A DNA stretch of 64,000 nucleotides from positions 1-64,000 of the forward strand of contig CAWCVL010000008.1 in assembly GCA_963798985.1 (NCBI GenBank), in the 5' to 3' direction. The DNA comes from JACCTU01 sp963798985 (GTDB taxonomy: Bacteria > Actinomycetota > Thermoleophilia > Gaiellales > Gaiellaceae). The position numbers were made by a program, and so were the translations under genes. Each line of letters begins with the position of its first letter. Position 1 is the stretch's first letter. Positions 44,342 through 53,406 of the stretch are shown piece by piece. A model generated the notes under the pieces. The model was not told where the DNA came from and made no database searches. It saw nothing but the letters and a program-made list of their open reading frames with translations.

Positions 44342-45021
44342 GCGGGCCGCACGAACAGGCCCTCGGCGGCCTTGTCCGTGAGCGCGACCTCGCCGCCGTT
44401 CAGCTGCACCGCGAAGGGCTCGGTCGAGCGAACCTCGAGCTCGCGCCCGGGCTCGAGGCCCTGGTCGTAGAACCAGTGCAGCAGGTCGCCGTCGTGCTCG
44501 GCGAGCCGGACGATCGTCGCCTTCGTGCCGGGGGTGAGGTTCGCGAGCGGGGCGAGCTCGTCGTTCTCTCGCTGCTCGAAGTCGGGGTCGACGGGCCAGC
44601 CGTGCGGGCAGCGCTCCGGGTTGCCGAGCTTCTCCGCGATGCGGTCGACCATGTCGTCGCTGAAGGTGTCGCCGAGCTCGTCGGCGTGCACATGCGCTTC
44701 CGCGGCCGTGTAGCCCATGAAGTCCGTGAGCAGCCGCTCGATCAGGCGGTGCTTGCGCACGACCTTCTCGGCGCGCGCCCGTCCGGTCTTCGTCAGCAGG
44801 GCCTCCTTGTGCTCGCCGCGCTCGATCAGCCCCTCCGACTCGAGCCGCTTGAGCATCTCGCCCGCCGAGGCGCGAGAGACGCCGAGCATCTCCGCGACGC
44901 GCACCGCAACCGTCGGGAGCCCCTCGGCCATCGGCCGGTACTCGCCGATCGGGAAGGCCAGGAAGTAGATCGTCTCGAGGTACTCGTCGACCGAATGTCC
45001 CTGCGGCGCCACGGCGGCCAC
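44338..45021 (-). CDS. DtxR/IdeR/MntR-family metal-dependent repressor
   Basis: The 227-residue regulator starts at GTG 45021 (VAAVAPQGHSVDEYLETIYF). HTH: VAVRVAEMLGVSRASAGEML, KRLESEGLIERG. Dimer and metal-binding domain: KVVRKHRLIERLLTDFMGYT, AEAHVHADELGDTFSDDMVD and NPERCPHGWPV, with the Cys/His/Glu ligand pattern. A C-terminal SH3-like FeoA domain follows (LHWFYDQGLEPGRELEVRST). Metal-loaded DtxR proteins repress iron or manganese uptake. The iron transporter next to it carries three matching operator-like sites, so it is the likely regulator. Confidence 0.92.
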   Translation of the reverse strand: MAAVAPQGHSVDEYLETIYFLAFPIGEYRPMAEGLPTVAVRVAEMLGVSRASAGEMLKRLESEGLIERGEHKEALLTKTGRARAEKVVRKHRLIERLLTDFMGYTAAEAHVHADELGDTFSDDMVDRIAEKLGNPERCPHGWPVDPDFEQRENDELAPLANLTPGTKATIVRLAEHDGDLLHWFYDQGLEPGRELEVRSTEPFAVQLNGGEVALTDKAAEGLFVRPA

Positions 45022-45121
45022 ACTGTAGCTTGCTGCGACGTCACGAATCCGCTCCCGCGGATCCGCGACGCGCAAAGACCCCTGAAGGCGGCCGCTCTCG
45101 CGGCCGCTCTCTCGCTGCGAC

Positions 45122-45137
45122 TCACTTCAAGCCTCTA
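45122..45137 (-). repeat. Third copy of the TAGAGGCTTGA stop-codon element
   Basis: TAGAGGCTTGAAGTGA begins with the permease stop codon, as in the two copies at 28829 and 28996. Only the first 16 bases are shared. Confidence 0.5.
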
Positions 45138-46709
45138 GCCAGGCGCCGACACGTCCGACCCGCGCCTTGCGGCGAGCAGGTAGACGAACGGCGCGGAGAC
45201 CAGGATCAGCAGGAGCGCGGGCGGAGCCGCCCGCGAGTACGACCCGAGGGCGGTGTACTTCCAGATCTCGGTCGCGAGCGTCTCGAAGCCGATCGGCCGC
45301 AGGAGCAACGTCGCGGGCAGCTCCTTCATCGCGTTCAGGAAGACGAGCGCGGCGCCGGCGAGCAGCCCGCGGCGGATCAACGGCACGGTCACGGTCGCAA
45401 GCACGCGCACGGGGCCGTGCCCGAGGCTCCGCGCGGCCTCCTCGATGCGCGGGTGCACGCCCTGCAGCGCCGACTCGACGCCCGCGAGCGCTTGCGGGAA
45501 GAAGCGGACGACGTACGCGAACACCAGTAGGGCGAGCGTCTGGTAGAGCGGCGTCAGGTAGTTCGCGGCGAAGAACACGAGCGACAGCGCGATCACGATC
45601 CCGGGCAGCGCGTTGCCGGTGTAGGCGAGTCGCTCAAGCGTGCGCGTCCAATGTGCCGGGTAGCGCTCGGCGAGCAGCGCGACGGGAAGCACCGCGACGA
45701 CCGCGACCACCGCAGCGAGGGCGGAGGCGGAGACGGACGAAAGCGCGGCCTCCCAGGCGATCTCGACTCCCCGGCCGAGCTCGACGCCGCGCGCGGTCCA
45801 GTAGACGAGCACGGCGAGCGGCACGACGAGGAAGAACGCGACGACGCTTGCGCTGAACGCGAACGCGGGCCAGCGCCACGGTCCGAGCGGAATCGTCTTC
45901 GGCGGCCGCTCGGCGCCGCTTGCGGACGCACGCACACCTCGCCGGGACCGTTCCTCGAGCACGAGCAACACCGCGGCGAACGCGACCAGCACGAGTGCAA
46001 GCACCGCGGCCGGCGTCCGGTCGAACAGCGAGCGGTACTGCACGTAGATCGACCGGGTCAGCGCGTTGTACTGCATCAGCGACACCGCGCCGAAGTCGGA
46101 GAGCGTGTAGAGCGCAACGAGCAGCGACGCCGCGCCGAGCGACGGCCGCAGCGCCGGCAGGGTCACGCGCCGGAAGACGCCCCAGCGCGAGCGCCCGAGC
46201 CCGCGCGCAGCGTCCTCGAGCGCGGGGTCGAGGCCGCGAAGCGCCGCGCCCGCGAGCAGGAAGACGTACGGGTAGGTCGAGAGCGTGAGCGCGAGCCACG
46301 CGCCGACGAAGCCGTAGATCTCCGGTAGGCGCTCGACGCCGAGCGGCTCGAGCAGCTGCTGCAGCAGCCCGCGCGGCCCGAACGCGCCGAGCAGCGCAAG
46401 CGCGGCGACGTAGCTCGGGATCACGAGCGGCAGCGGCGCCGCGACCGCGAGCACGCGTCGTGCCGGCAGGTCGGTGCGCGTGACGAGCCAGGCGAGCGGG
46501 AGGCCGACGAGGACCGCCGTGCCCGTCACCGCCACGACGAGCACGAACGTCTTGACGACGAGGGTCAGCGTCCCGGGGCGCCCGAGCACCTCGAGCACGT
46601 CGCCCGAGCCGACGGTGCGGAGCAGGAGGTAGACGAGCGGCAGGAGGACGAGGGCGACCGCCGCAACCGCCGGAACGGCAAGCGCGGCGGGCGCCCTCGT
46701 GCGGCTCAC
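45135..46709 (-). CDS. fbpB: Ferric-iron ABC transporter permease (FbpB/AfuB type)
   Basis: The 524-residue double-domain permease has about 12 membrane helices and two EAA loops, EDAARGLGRSRWGVFRRVTL and EEAARSLGHGPVRVLATVTV, each docking to an ABC ATPase. This duplicated layout (VIPSYVAALALLGAFGPRGL, FLNAMKELPATLLLRPIGFE) is that of iron(III) permeases of the FbpB/SfuB type. The start GTG at 46709 overlaps the stop of the binding-protein gene. The stop is followed by the TAGAGGCTTGAAGTGA element. Confidence 0.92.
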   Translation of the reverse strand: MSRTRAPAALAVPAVAAVALVLLPLVYLLLRTVGSGDVLEVLGRPGTLTLVVKTFVLVVAVTGTAVLVGLPLAWLVTRTDLPARRVLAVAAPLPLVIPSYVAALALLGAFGPRGLLQQLLEPLGVERLPEIYGFVGAWLALTLSTYPYVFLLAGAALRGLDPALEDAARGLGRSRWGVFRRVTLPALRPSLGAASLLVALYTLSDFGAVSLMQYNALTRSIYVQYRSLFDRTPAAVLALVLVAFAAVLLVLEERSRRGVRASASGAERPPKTIPLGPWRWPAFAFSASVVAFFLVVPLAVLVYWTARGVELGRGVEIAWEAALSSVSASALAAVVAVVAVLPVALLAERYPAHWTRTLERLAYTGNALPGIVIALSLVFFAANYLTPLYQTLALLVFAYVVRFFPQALAGVESALQGVHPRIEEAARSLGHGPVRVLATVTVPLIRRGLLAGAALVFLNAMKELPATLLLRPIGFETLATEIWKYTALGSYSRAAPPALLLILVSAPFVYLLAARRGSDVSAPG

Positions 46710-47725
46710 GTCGTGAACCCGACCTCGTTCAGCAGCTCGAGCGTCCGCTCGAGCTCGGGGCCGAGCTGGTCGAGCTGGATCTGCGGCCCGCCCAGGCTGT
46801 CGAGCGGGGGGAGGCCGGCCTTGGCCTCGATGCCCGGCACGACCGGGTACTCGGCCTCCTCGGCCTCGTCGACGTAGAAGCGCTGGCTCGGCTCGGAGAG
46901 CAGGAACTCGACGAACTGCTGCGCTGCGTCCGCATGCTCGGCGGTCTCGAGGATCGCCGCGCCCGCGACCGACACGAGCGCGCCGGGATCCTCGCCCGTG
47001 AGGAAGTGGTTCGCGACCGCCGCGTCGGGGTTCTCCTCCTTGACGAGGTAGAGGTAGTAGTGGTTGACGAGGCCGAGCTCGATCTCGCCCGAGCCGACGG
47101 CCTCGACGACGGGCGTGTTCTTCTCGTAGAGCTTCGGCTCGTTCGCCTTCAGCCCCTCGAGCCAGGTGCGGGTGCGCTCCTCGCCGAGCTCGAGCAGCAT
47201 GGCGCTGACGAACGCCTGGAACGACGCGTTCGTGGGCGCGATGCCGATCTTGCCCTTCCACTTCGGATCGGTGAGCGCGAAGACGGAGTCGGGAACCTCG
47301 TCCTCCGAGAGCGCGTCGGTGTTGTACGCGATCACGCGCGAGCGGCCCGAGGTGCCCACCCAGTGGCCGTCCGGATCGCGGAAGCGCGCGGGCACACGGT
47401 CGAGCGCTTCCTGCGGGAGCTTCGCGAGCCGCCCCTCGCGCTCGACGGCGCCGAGCGAGCCCGGGTCCTGCGCGAAGAAGACGTCGGCGGGCGAGTTGTC
47501 GCCCTCCTCGGCGATCGTCGCGGCGAGCTCGGCGCTGTCGCCGTAGCGCACCTCGACGTCGATGCCCGTCTCCTTTTCGAAGCGCTCGAAGAGCGGCTCG
47601 ACGAGCTCCTCTTCGCGGCCCGAGTAGACGACGAGCGTCTCGTCTGCGCCCGCGTCGTCGTCGCCCCCGCAGCCGGCCGCCACGCCGAGCAGCGCCGCAA
47701 CCGCCAACACCATCACCTTCCGCAT
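46706..47725 (-). CDS. fbpA: Iron(III) ABC transporter substrate-binding lipoprotein
   Basis: The 339-residue lipoprotein begins MRKVMVLAVAALLGVAAGCG (lipobox ending AAGC), then DETLVVYSGREEELVEPLFE, RFEKETGIDVEVRYGDSAEL, GTSGRSRVIAYNTDALSEDE and VVEAVGSGEIELGLVNHYYL, with the paired Tyr (Y-Y) that coordinates Fe3+ in FbpA-type proteins. The ATG at 47725 has GGGAGGGGAACG before it. Two inverted iron-box-like sites lie just upstream. Transport would pass to the permease encoded next. Confidence 0.93.
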   Translation of the reverse strand: MRKVMVLAVAALLGVAAGCGGDDDAGADETLVVYSGREEELVEPLFERFEKETGIDVEVRYGDSAELAATIAEEGDNSPADVFFAQDPGSLGAVEREGRLAKLPQEALDRVPARFRDPDGHWVGTSGRSRVIAYNTDALSEDEVPDSVFALTDPKWKGKIGIAPTNASFQAFVSAMLLELGEERTRTWLEGLKANEPKLYEKNTPVVEAVGSGEIELGLVNHYYLYLVKEENPDAAVANHFLTGEDPGALVSVAGAAILETAEHADAAQQFVEFLLSEPSQRFYVDEAEEAEYPVVPGIEAKAGLPPLDSLGGPQIQLDQLGPELERTLELLNEVGFTT

Positions 47726-47747
47726 GCGTCGTTCCCCTCCCGTGATT

Positions 47748-47796
47748 GTCAGGTCCACCTTACAAGCGCCGGAAGCCTATGTAAGGCGGACCTGAC
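47748..47796. promoter_or_regulatory. Paired iron-box-like operators upstream of fbpA
   Basis: GTCAGGTCCACCTTAC (47748-47763) and GTAAGGCGGACCTGAC (47781-47796) are inverted copies at 15 of 16 positions with a 17-bp spacer. Each is itself a partial palindrome of the form TMAGG-N3-4-CCTKA, like DtxR/IdeR/MntR boxes. The first lies 23-38 bp before the fbpA ATG. Confidence 0.75.
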
Positions 47797-47799
47797 GCG

Positions 47800-48834
47800 T
47801 CAAGCGGGAACCCGCTCGAACACCGTCACGCGGCGCTCGTGCGGGTGCACCGCGACGCGCGAGCCGAGCGGCACGACCTCGGTCGAGGGTCGCTGCGAGA
47901 TCACGGTCGCGCCGTCGGTGAGCCGGACGCGGTAGAAGACGTCGTGGCCGCGGAACTCGCGGCCGACCACCTCGCCGATCCCCGCGTCGTCGAGCGAGAG
48001 CTCCAGCTGCTCGGGCCGGATCAGCGCCTCGACGCTCGTGTCGCCGTTCAGGTTCGCGACGGGAAAGCGGCCGAGCAGCGTGTCGACGAGACCGCCGTCG
48101 ATCGTCCCGGGGACGAAGTTGGCCGCGCCGACGAACTCGGCCGCCCAGCGGTCGGCGGGGCGCAGGTAGAGCTCCTCCGGCGAGCCCGTCTGCACGACCG
48201 TGCCGTCGCGCATCAGCGCGATCCGGTCGGCGAGCGAGAAGGCCTCCTCGCGGTCGTGGGTGACGAAGAGCACCGTCACGTCGATCCCGCGCAGGATCTC
48301 CGCGAGCTCGGCGCGCATCGAGGCGCGGAGCAGCGGGTCGATGTTCGACCACGGCTCGTCGAGCAGCACGACGGACGGCCGCGGCGCGAGCGCGCGGGCG
48401 AGCGCGACCCGCTGCTGCTGTCCGCCCGAGAGCTCGTGCGGGAAGCGCTGCGACTGCTCGGTCAGGCCGACGAGGCGGAGCAGCTCGGGCACGCGCTCGC
48501 GGCGGTCGCCGCGCCGGACGCCGAAGCCCACGTTCTGCTCGACGCTCAGGTGCGGGAAGAGCGCGTACTCCTGGAAGACCATGCCGATCCCGCGAGCGTG
48601 CGCCGGGACGAAGACGCCCGGGCCGAAGACGGGGCGGTCCTCGATCGCGATCTCGCCGGCGTCCGGGCGCTCGAAGCCCGCCACCAGCCTGAGCAAGGTC
48701 GTCTTCCCGCAGCCGCTCGGGCCGAGCAGGGCGACGAACTCGCCGCGCTCGACGCAGAGCTCGCTCTCGAGCACGGCCGCGACGTCGCCGAAGTGCTTCG
48801 TCACGCCGTGCGTGCAGATGGTTCCACAGGCCAT
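47800..48834 (-). CDS. fbpC: Iron(III) ABC transporter ATP-binding protein
   Basis: The 344-residue ATPase has Walker A (LLGPSGCGKTTLLRLVAGFE), Q-loop (GIGMVFQEYALFPHLSVEQN), signature (ELSGGQQQRVALARALAPRP), Walker B (SVVLLDEPWSNIDPLLRASM) and H-loop (VTVLFVTHDREEA). A C-terminal TOBE-like regulatory region follows (SVEALIRPEQLELSLDDAGI). It is transcribed first, before fbpA and fbpB. An iron-box-like site ends 11 bp before its ATG. Confidence 0.94.
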   Translation of the reverse strand: MACGTICTHGVTKHFGDVAAVLESELCVERGEFVALLGPSGCGKTTLLRLVAGFERPDAGEIAIEDRPVFGPGVFVPAHARGIGMVFQEYALFPHLSVEQNVGFGVRRGDRRERVPELLRLVGLTEQSQRFPHELSGGQQQRVALARALAPRPSVVLLDEPWSNIDPLLRASMRAELAEILRGIDVTVLFVTHDREEAFSLADRIALMRDGTVVQTGSPEELYLRPADRWAAEFVGAANFVPGTIDGGLVDTLLGRFPVANLNGDTSVEALIRPEQLELSLDDAGIGEVVGREFRGHDVFYRVRLTDGATVISQRPSTEVVPLGSRVAVHPHERRVTVFERVPA

Positions 48835-48844
48835 TTCCCTCAGT

Positions 48845-48860
48845 GTAAGGCACGCCTGAC
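48845..48860 (-). promoter_or_regulatory. Iron-box-like operator upstream of fbpC
   Basis: GTAAGGCACGCCTGAC matches the two sites near fbpA at 13-14 of 16 positions. It lies between fbpC and divergent priA, 11 bp from the fbpC start. Confidence 0.7.
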
Positions 48861-48889
48861 ACGCCGGGGGGCTGACTACGCTCGGCTGC

Positions 48890-50819
48890 GTGAGCCGCTA
48901 CGCCTCGGTCTACCCGCTCGTCAACGCCAGGGCGCTGGCCTCGCGGATCTTCACCTACGAGGTGCCCGACGAGGTCGAGAAAGGGGCGGTCGTCGAGGTG
49001 CGCTTCGCCCGCTCCAAGGCGCGCGGCGTCGTCGTGGACGTCGACGGGGTCGCGCCGGAGGGGATCACCGTCGCCGCGATCGAGCGGGTCGTGGAGGAGC
49101 TGCCGCCGGCCCTCGTCGATCTCGCGCTCTGGCTCGCCGAGTACTACGGCTCGACCCCCGCGCGCACGCTCGCACTCGTCGCGCCCCGGGAGCGGAAGCG
49201 TCGCGGGGAGCGTCCGGCGCCGCTGTCGCGCGAAGGGCTCGCGGGCGAGGCGGAGCCGGAGCAGCTGACCGACGAGCAGCGCGCCGCGATCGACCGGATC
49301 GTCGGCGCGTTCGGGAGCGGCGGGAACTTCCTGCTCGCGGGGGCGACCGGCAGCGGCAAGACCGAGGTCTACCTCCAGGCGTGCGCGGCGGCGCTCGAGC
49401 GCGGGCTCGGCGCGATCGTGCTCGTGCCGGAGATCGCGCTGACGCCGCAGGCGGCCGGTCGCTTCGCCGCGCGCTTCGGCGACGGGCTCGCGATCCTGCA
49501 CTCCGGCCTCACCGACGCGGAGCGCCGCGACGAGCGCGAGCGGATCGCGCGAGGCGAGGCGCGCATCGTCGTCGGCGCGCGCTCCGCGATCTTCGCGCCG
49601 GTCCGCGACCTCGGGCTGATCTGCGTCGACGAGGAGCACGACCAGTCGTACAAGCAGGACTCCGACCCGCGCTACGACGCGCGCACCGTCGCCGCGAAGC
49701 GCGCGGCGCTCGAGGGCGCGGTCGCGGTCTACGGCAGCGCGACGCCGCGGCCGGAGAGCTGGGAGCGGCTCGACCGGCTCGACCTCGGCGGGCGGCTCGT
49801 CGGGTCGCTCCCGCCCGTGAAGGTCGTCGACCTGCGGCGCGAGGCCGGCTACCCGCTCTCCGCGCCGCTGCTCGCGGCGCTCGGCCGCGTCGCCGCCGAG
49901 GGCGGCAAGGCGATCCTGCTGCTCAACCGGCGCGGCATCGCGCCCGGCGATCCACTGCCGGGCTTGCGGGACGACGCTGCGCTGTCCCGAACTGCGACGT
50001 CGCGCTCGTCCTCCACCGCGACGACGTCCTGCACTGCCACCACTGCGGGCACACCGTCCCGTCGCCCGAGACGCTGCCCGGCCTGCGCGTCGCCCGAGCT
50101 GGCACGGATCGGCGCGGGCACCGAGAAGCTCGAGAAGGAGCTCGCCGCGCGCGTGCCCGAGCTCGAGCGGATCCGGCTCGACGCCGACGTCGTCGCGGAA
50201 CGCGGAGCCGTTCCCGAGGCACTGCGGCGCTTCGCCGCGACCGACCGGGCCGTGCTGCTCGGGCACGCAGATGGTCGCGAAGGGCCATCACTTCGCCGGC
50301 GTGTCGCTCGCGGCGGTCGTCGACGCCGACACCCAGCTCGGGCTGCCGGACTTTCGGGCCGAAGAGCGGACGTTCGCGCTGCTGACCCAGCTCGCCGGCC
50401 GCTCCGGCCGCGACGCGCCGGGGCGGGTGATCGTGCAGACCTTCCAGCCGGACGCGCGCGCGGTCGCGTTCGCGGCGCGCCACGACGTCGCGGGGTTCCT
50501 CACGGGCGAGCTCGAGCGCCGTCGCGAGCTCGGGTACCCGCCCTTCTGCCACCTCATCCGCGTCGTCGTCTCCGGCCCCGAGCCGGAGCAGCCGCTCACC
50601 GCGTTGCGGGAGCTGGCGTCGCGGTTCCAGGAGGGCGAGCTGCTCGGCCCCGCACCGCTGCTTCGCCTCCGCGGGCGCTATCGCGCCCAGCTGATCGCGA
50701 AGACGGGCGAGCCGCGCCGCGTCGCGGCGCGCGCGGGCCGGTTGCTCGCCGAGGCGGCTCCGGCGATGCGGCGCGCCGGGCTCACGGCGGTCGTCGACGT
50801 GGACCCGCAGAGCCTCTGA
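48890..50819 (+). CDS. priA: Primosomal protein N-prime (replication restart helicase), frameshifted
   Basis: PriA reloads the replisome at stalled forks. The roughly 643-residue product has the N-terminal DNA-binding domain (YASVYPLVNARALASRIFTY, YGSTPARTLALVAPRERKRR), Walker A (LLAGATGSGKTEVYLQACAA), LVPEIALTPQAAGRFAARFG, the DEEHDQSYKQDSDPRYDART box and GRVAAEGGKAILLLNRRGIA. After slips near 49955 and 49985 come the zinc-binding Cys pairs (PNCDVALVLHRDD, HCHHCGHTVPSPETL). After one near 50270 come MVAKGHHFAGVSLAAVVDAD and LLTQLAGRSGRDAPGRVIVQ. Motifs are complete, so the breaks look like errors. Confidence 0.94.
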
Positions 50820-50843
50820 CGCGACCGGACTACACTCCTCGCC

Positions 50844-51410
50844 GTGGCTGACGAGGCGGGCGAGCTGCGCGACACCGGCGACCTCGACGCCGAGGCTCTC
50901 GCGCGTCGGCGTCTCGCCCTGTCGCAGATCCGCCAGTACCCCGACTCCGCGCTGCGGATGCGGGCGAACGAGGTCGACCAGTTCGACGACACGCTGCGGC
51001 AGCTCGCCGAGCGGATGACTGCGCTCATGACCGACGCGTACGGCGTCGGCCTCGCGGCGACGCAGATCGGCGTGCTCCAGCGGCTGTTCGTCTTCCAGTC
51101 AGGCGACGACGAGGCGCGCGTGCTCGTCAACCCACGGATCGTCCACCAGAGCGACGAACTGGAAATGGACGAGGAGGGTTGCCTCTCGCTCCAGCGCGTG
51201 CTCGTGCCCGTCGAGCGTAGCGTCACGATCACGATCGAGGCGAAGGACCTCGACGGCGACGACGTGCGGCTCGAGCTCGACGAGCTCCCGGCCCGCGTCG
51301 TGCAGCACGAGCTCGACCATCTCGACGGGGTGTTGATCCTCGACCGGACCACCGACGACGCACGGCGTGAGGCGATGGCGACGCTTCGCGCACAGCTTTC
51401 CCTCGCTTGA
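50844..51410 (+). CDS. def: Peptide deformylase
   Basis: Def removes the formyl group from nascent proteins. The 188-residue enzyme has all three motifs: GVGLAATQIGVLQRLF (motif 1), EEGCLSLQRVLVPVERS (motif 2, metal Cys) and VVQHELDHLDGVLILDR (motif 3, H-E-x-x-D-H). It lies between priA and fmt. The N-terminal 35 residues (VADEAGELRDTGDLDAEALA) are an extension not needed for activity, so a later start is conceivable. Confidence 0.95.
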   Translation: MADEAGELRDTGDLDAEALARRRLALSQIRQYPDSALRMRANEVDQFDDTLRQLAERMTALMTDAYGVGLAATQIGVLQRLFVFQSGDDEARVLVNPRIVHQSDELEMDEEGCLSLQRVLVPVERSVTITIEAKDLDGDDVRLELDELPARVVQHELDHLDGVLILDRTTDDARREAMATLRAQLSLA

Positions 51411-52195
51411 GCCGACTCGGCGTCGCCGCGACGGCGCCCTTTGGAGCGGACGTGCTCGAACGTCTGGCCGCGCGGCACGACATCGCGTGGCTGCTCACGC
51501 GGCCGGACCGGCCGGCAGGCCGCGGACGTAAGGAACGCCCGCCCGCAGCGAAGGTCGCGGCGGAGCAGCTCGGGTTGGAGGTGCGGCAGCCCGAGCGCCC
51601 CACGCTCGACGACGTCGCAGGCGTCGACACGATCGTCCTCGTCGCCTACGGCGTGCTGATCCCCGACGATCTGCTGGCCGCCGCGCTCTGGCTGAACGTG
51701 CACCCGTCCCTGCTTCCGAGGTGGCGCGGCGCTGCGCCGGTCGAGCGTGCGCTGCTCGCCGGCGACGAGGAGACCGGCGTGTCGATCATCAAGCTCGTGA
51801 AGGAGCTGGACGCCGGCCCGGTCGCGGCGCAGCGCGCGTTCCGGGTCGGCGAGGACGACGACGCGGGCGCGGTCTACGAACGCTCGGCCGAGCTCGCCGT
51901 CGACCTGCTCGACGACGTGCTCCGGGAGCCGACGTTCCGCGAGCAGGAGGGCGAGCCGACGTACGCCCACAAGCTCGAGGCGGCCGACCGCGAGCTCGAC
52001 CTCGCAGATCCCGAAGACGCGCTGCGGCGGATCCGGGCGCTTTCGCCGCACATCGGCGCGCGCGCGGAGCTCGACGGCCGGCCGGTGACGATCTGGCGGG
52101 CGCGCGTGGAGAACGGCGAGCTCGTCCCACTCGAGGTGCAGCCCGACGGCCGGAAGCGCATGACGTACGAGGAGTTCCGCCGAGGTCTGCGGTGA
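51407..52195 (+). CDS. fmt: Methionyl-tRNA formyltransferase
   Basis: Fmt formylates initiator Met-tRNA. The product starts at TTG 51407, overlapping the def stop, and reads SRLGVAATAPFGADVLERLA, RPDRPAGRGRKERPPAAKVA, LNVHPSLLPRWRGAAPVERA (the N/H/D-type active-site segment with S-L-L-P-x-W-R-G-A-A-P) and EETGVSIIKLVKELDAGPVA. At 262 residues it is shorter than the usual 305-315; the C-terminal RNA-binding domain seems compact. Pairing with def is near universal. Confidence 0.93.
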   Translation: MSRLGVAATAPFGADVLERLAARHDIAWLLTRPDRPAGRGRKERPPAAKVAAEQLGLEVRQPERPTLDDVAGVDTIVLVAYGVLIPDDLLAAALWLNVHPSLLPRWRGAAPVERALLAGDEETGVSIIKLVKELDAGPVAAQRAFRVGEDDDAGAVYERSAELAVDLLDDVLREPTFREQEGEPTYAHKLEAADRELDLADPEDALRRIRALSPHIGARAELDGRPVTIWRARVENGELVPLEVQPDGRKRMTYEEFRRGLR

Positions 52196-53397
52196 TCGCG
52201 CCGGCGCGACGCGCCGCGTACTCCGTCGTGCGGCGCGTGTTCGAAGACGAGTCGTACGCCGACCGCTCGTTCCGGACCGTCGCTGCCGATCTCGACGACC
52301 GCGACCGCGCGCTCGCGCAGCGGCTCGCCTACGGAACGGTGCAGCGCGTTCGCACGCTCGACCATGCGATCGAGGCGATCGGCCGCCGCCCGGTCCGCAA
52401 GCTCGACCCGCCCGTGCTCGCGGCGCTCCGGCTCGGCGCCTACCAGCTCGGCTACACGGAGCAGGCGCCGCACGCGGTCGTCGACGACACCGTCGAGCTC
52501 GTGCGGCGGGCAGGGGTCGAGCGCGCGGTGCCGTTCACGAACGCCGTCATGCGCCGCCTGACCGAGCGCCTTCGCGGCCTGCTCGGCTCGCTCCCTGAAG
52601 GGCCGCTCAAGCACTCGTACCCCGACTGGATCCACGACACGTGGCGGCGCGACCTCGGTGAGGAGGCTTCGCTGGCCTTGATGCGCGCGCAGAACGAGCC
52701 GCCCGAGACCGTCGTCCGTCTCGTGCGTGGCGACCCGCCCGGCGAGCCGACGGACGTTCCCGGCGCGTACCGCGTCGACCGCGTCGACGAGCAGGCGCTC
52801 GCCGAGGGACGGGTCTGGCCGCAGAGCCGTGGCTCGCAGCTGGCCGGCCTCGTCGTCGGTGCCCGCGAGGGCGAGCGGATCCTCGACTCGTGCGCCGCGC
52901 CTGGGGGGAAGGCGACGATGCTCGCGGGAGAGGTGACAGCGGTCGAGTTGAACCCGGGACGCGCGCGCGAGCTGCGCGACAACGCCGCGTTACTCGGCGC
53001 CACGCACGTCCACGTCGTCGAGGCCGACGCGACCGCCTTGCCGCCCGAGCTCGAGGACTTCGACCGCGCCCTCGTCGACGCGCCCTGCTCCGGACTGGGC
53101 GTCCTCGCCGCGCGCCCCGACCTCCGCTGGCGCGCTCGCCCCCTCCCGGACCTCCAGCTCGCGCTCCTGCAGGAGGCGGCGGCGCGCACGAAGCCGGGCG
53201 GGACTGTCGTCTACTCGGTCTGCACGATCAACGCGGACGAGAACGAGGCGGTCGTCGAAGCCTCGGGCCTCGAGATCGACCCGCTCGGCGAGGAATGGCC
53301 TCAGTTCGCCCATCCCAAGCACCCCGAGTTCCTGCTGACTCGTCCCGACCTGCACGGGACGTCCGGGTTCTTCATTGCCCGCCTCAAGGCTTCGTAA
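52192..53397 (+). CDS. rsmB: 16S rRNA m5C967 methyltransferase RsmB
   Basis: The 401-residue protein has an N-terminal NusB-like RNA-binding domain (ARRAAYSVVRRVFEDESYAD, RLAYGTVQRVRTLDHAIEAI, LGYTEQAPHAVVDDTVELVR) and a SAM-dependent methyltransferase domain: GERILDSCAAPGGKATMLAG (SAM site), FDRALVDAPCSGLGVLAARP (first catalytic Cys) and GTVVYSVCTINADENEAVVE (second Cys). It overlaps fmt by 4 bp. Confidence 0.94.
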   Translation: MIAPARRAAYSVVRRVFEDESYADRSFRTVAADLDDRDRALAQRLAYGTVQRVRTLDHAIEAIGRRPVRKLDPPVLAALRLGAYQLGYTEQAPHAVVDDTVELVRRAGVERAVPFTNAVMRRLTERLRGLLGSLPEGPLKHSYPDWIHDTWRRDLGEEASLALMRAQNEPPETVVRLVRGDPPGEPTDVPGAYRVDRVDEQALAEGRVWPQSRGSQLAGLVVGAREGERILDSCAAPGGKATMLAGEVTAVELNPGRARELRDNAALLGATHVHVVEADATALPPELEDFDRALVDAPCSGLGVLAARPDLRWRARPLPDLQLALLQEAAARTKPGGTVVYSVCTINADENEAVVEASGLEIDPLGEEWPQFAHPKHPEFLLTRPDLHGTSGFFIARLKAS

Positions 53398-53406
53398 GAT
53401 CAGCCG

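Noticed and set aside
47777..50266. About 830-codon open frames on both strands across fbpC and priA
   Set aside because: They run antisense to genes with complete catalytic motifs and have the low-complexity Arg/Ala composition of GC-rich shadows.
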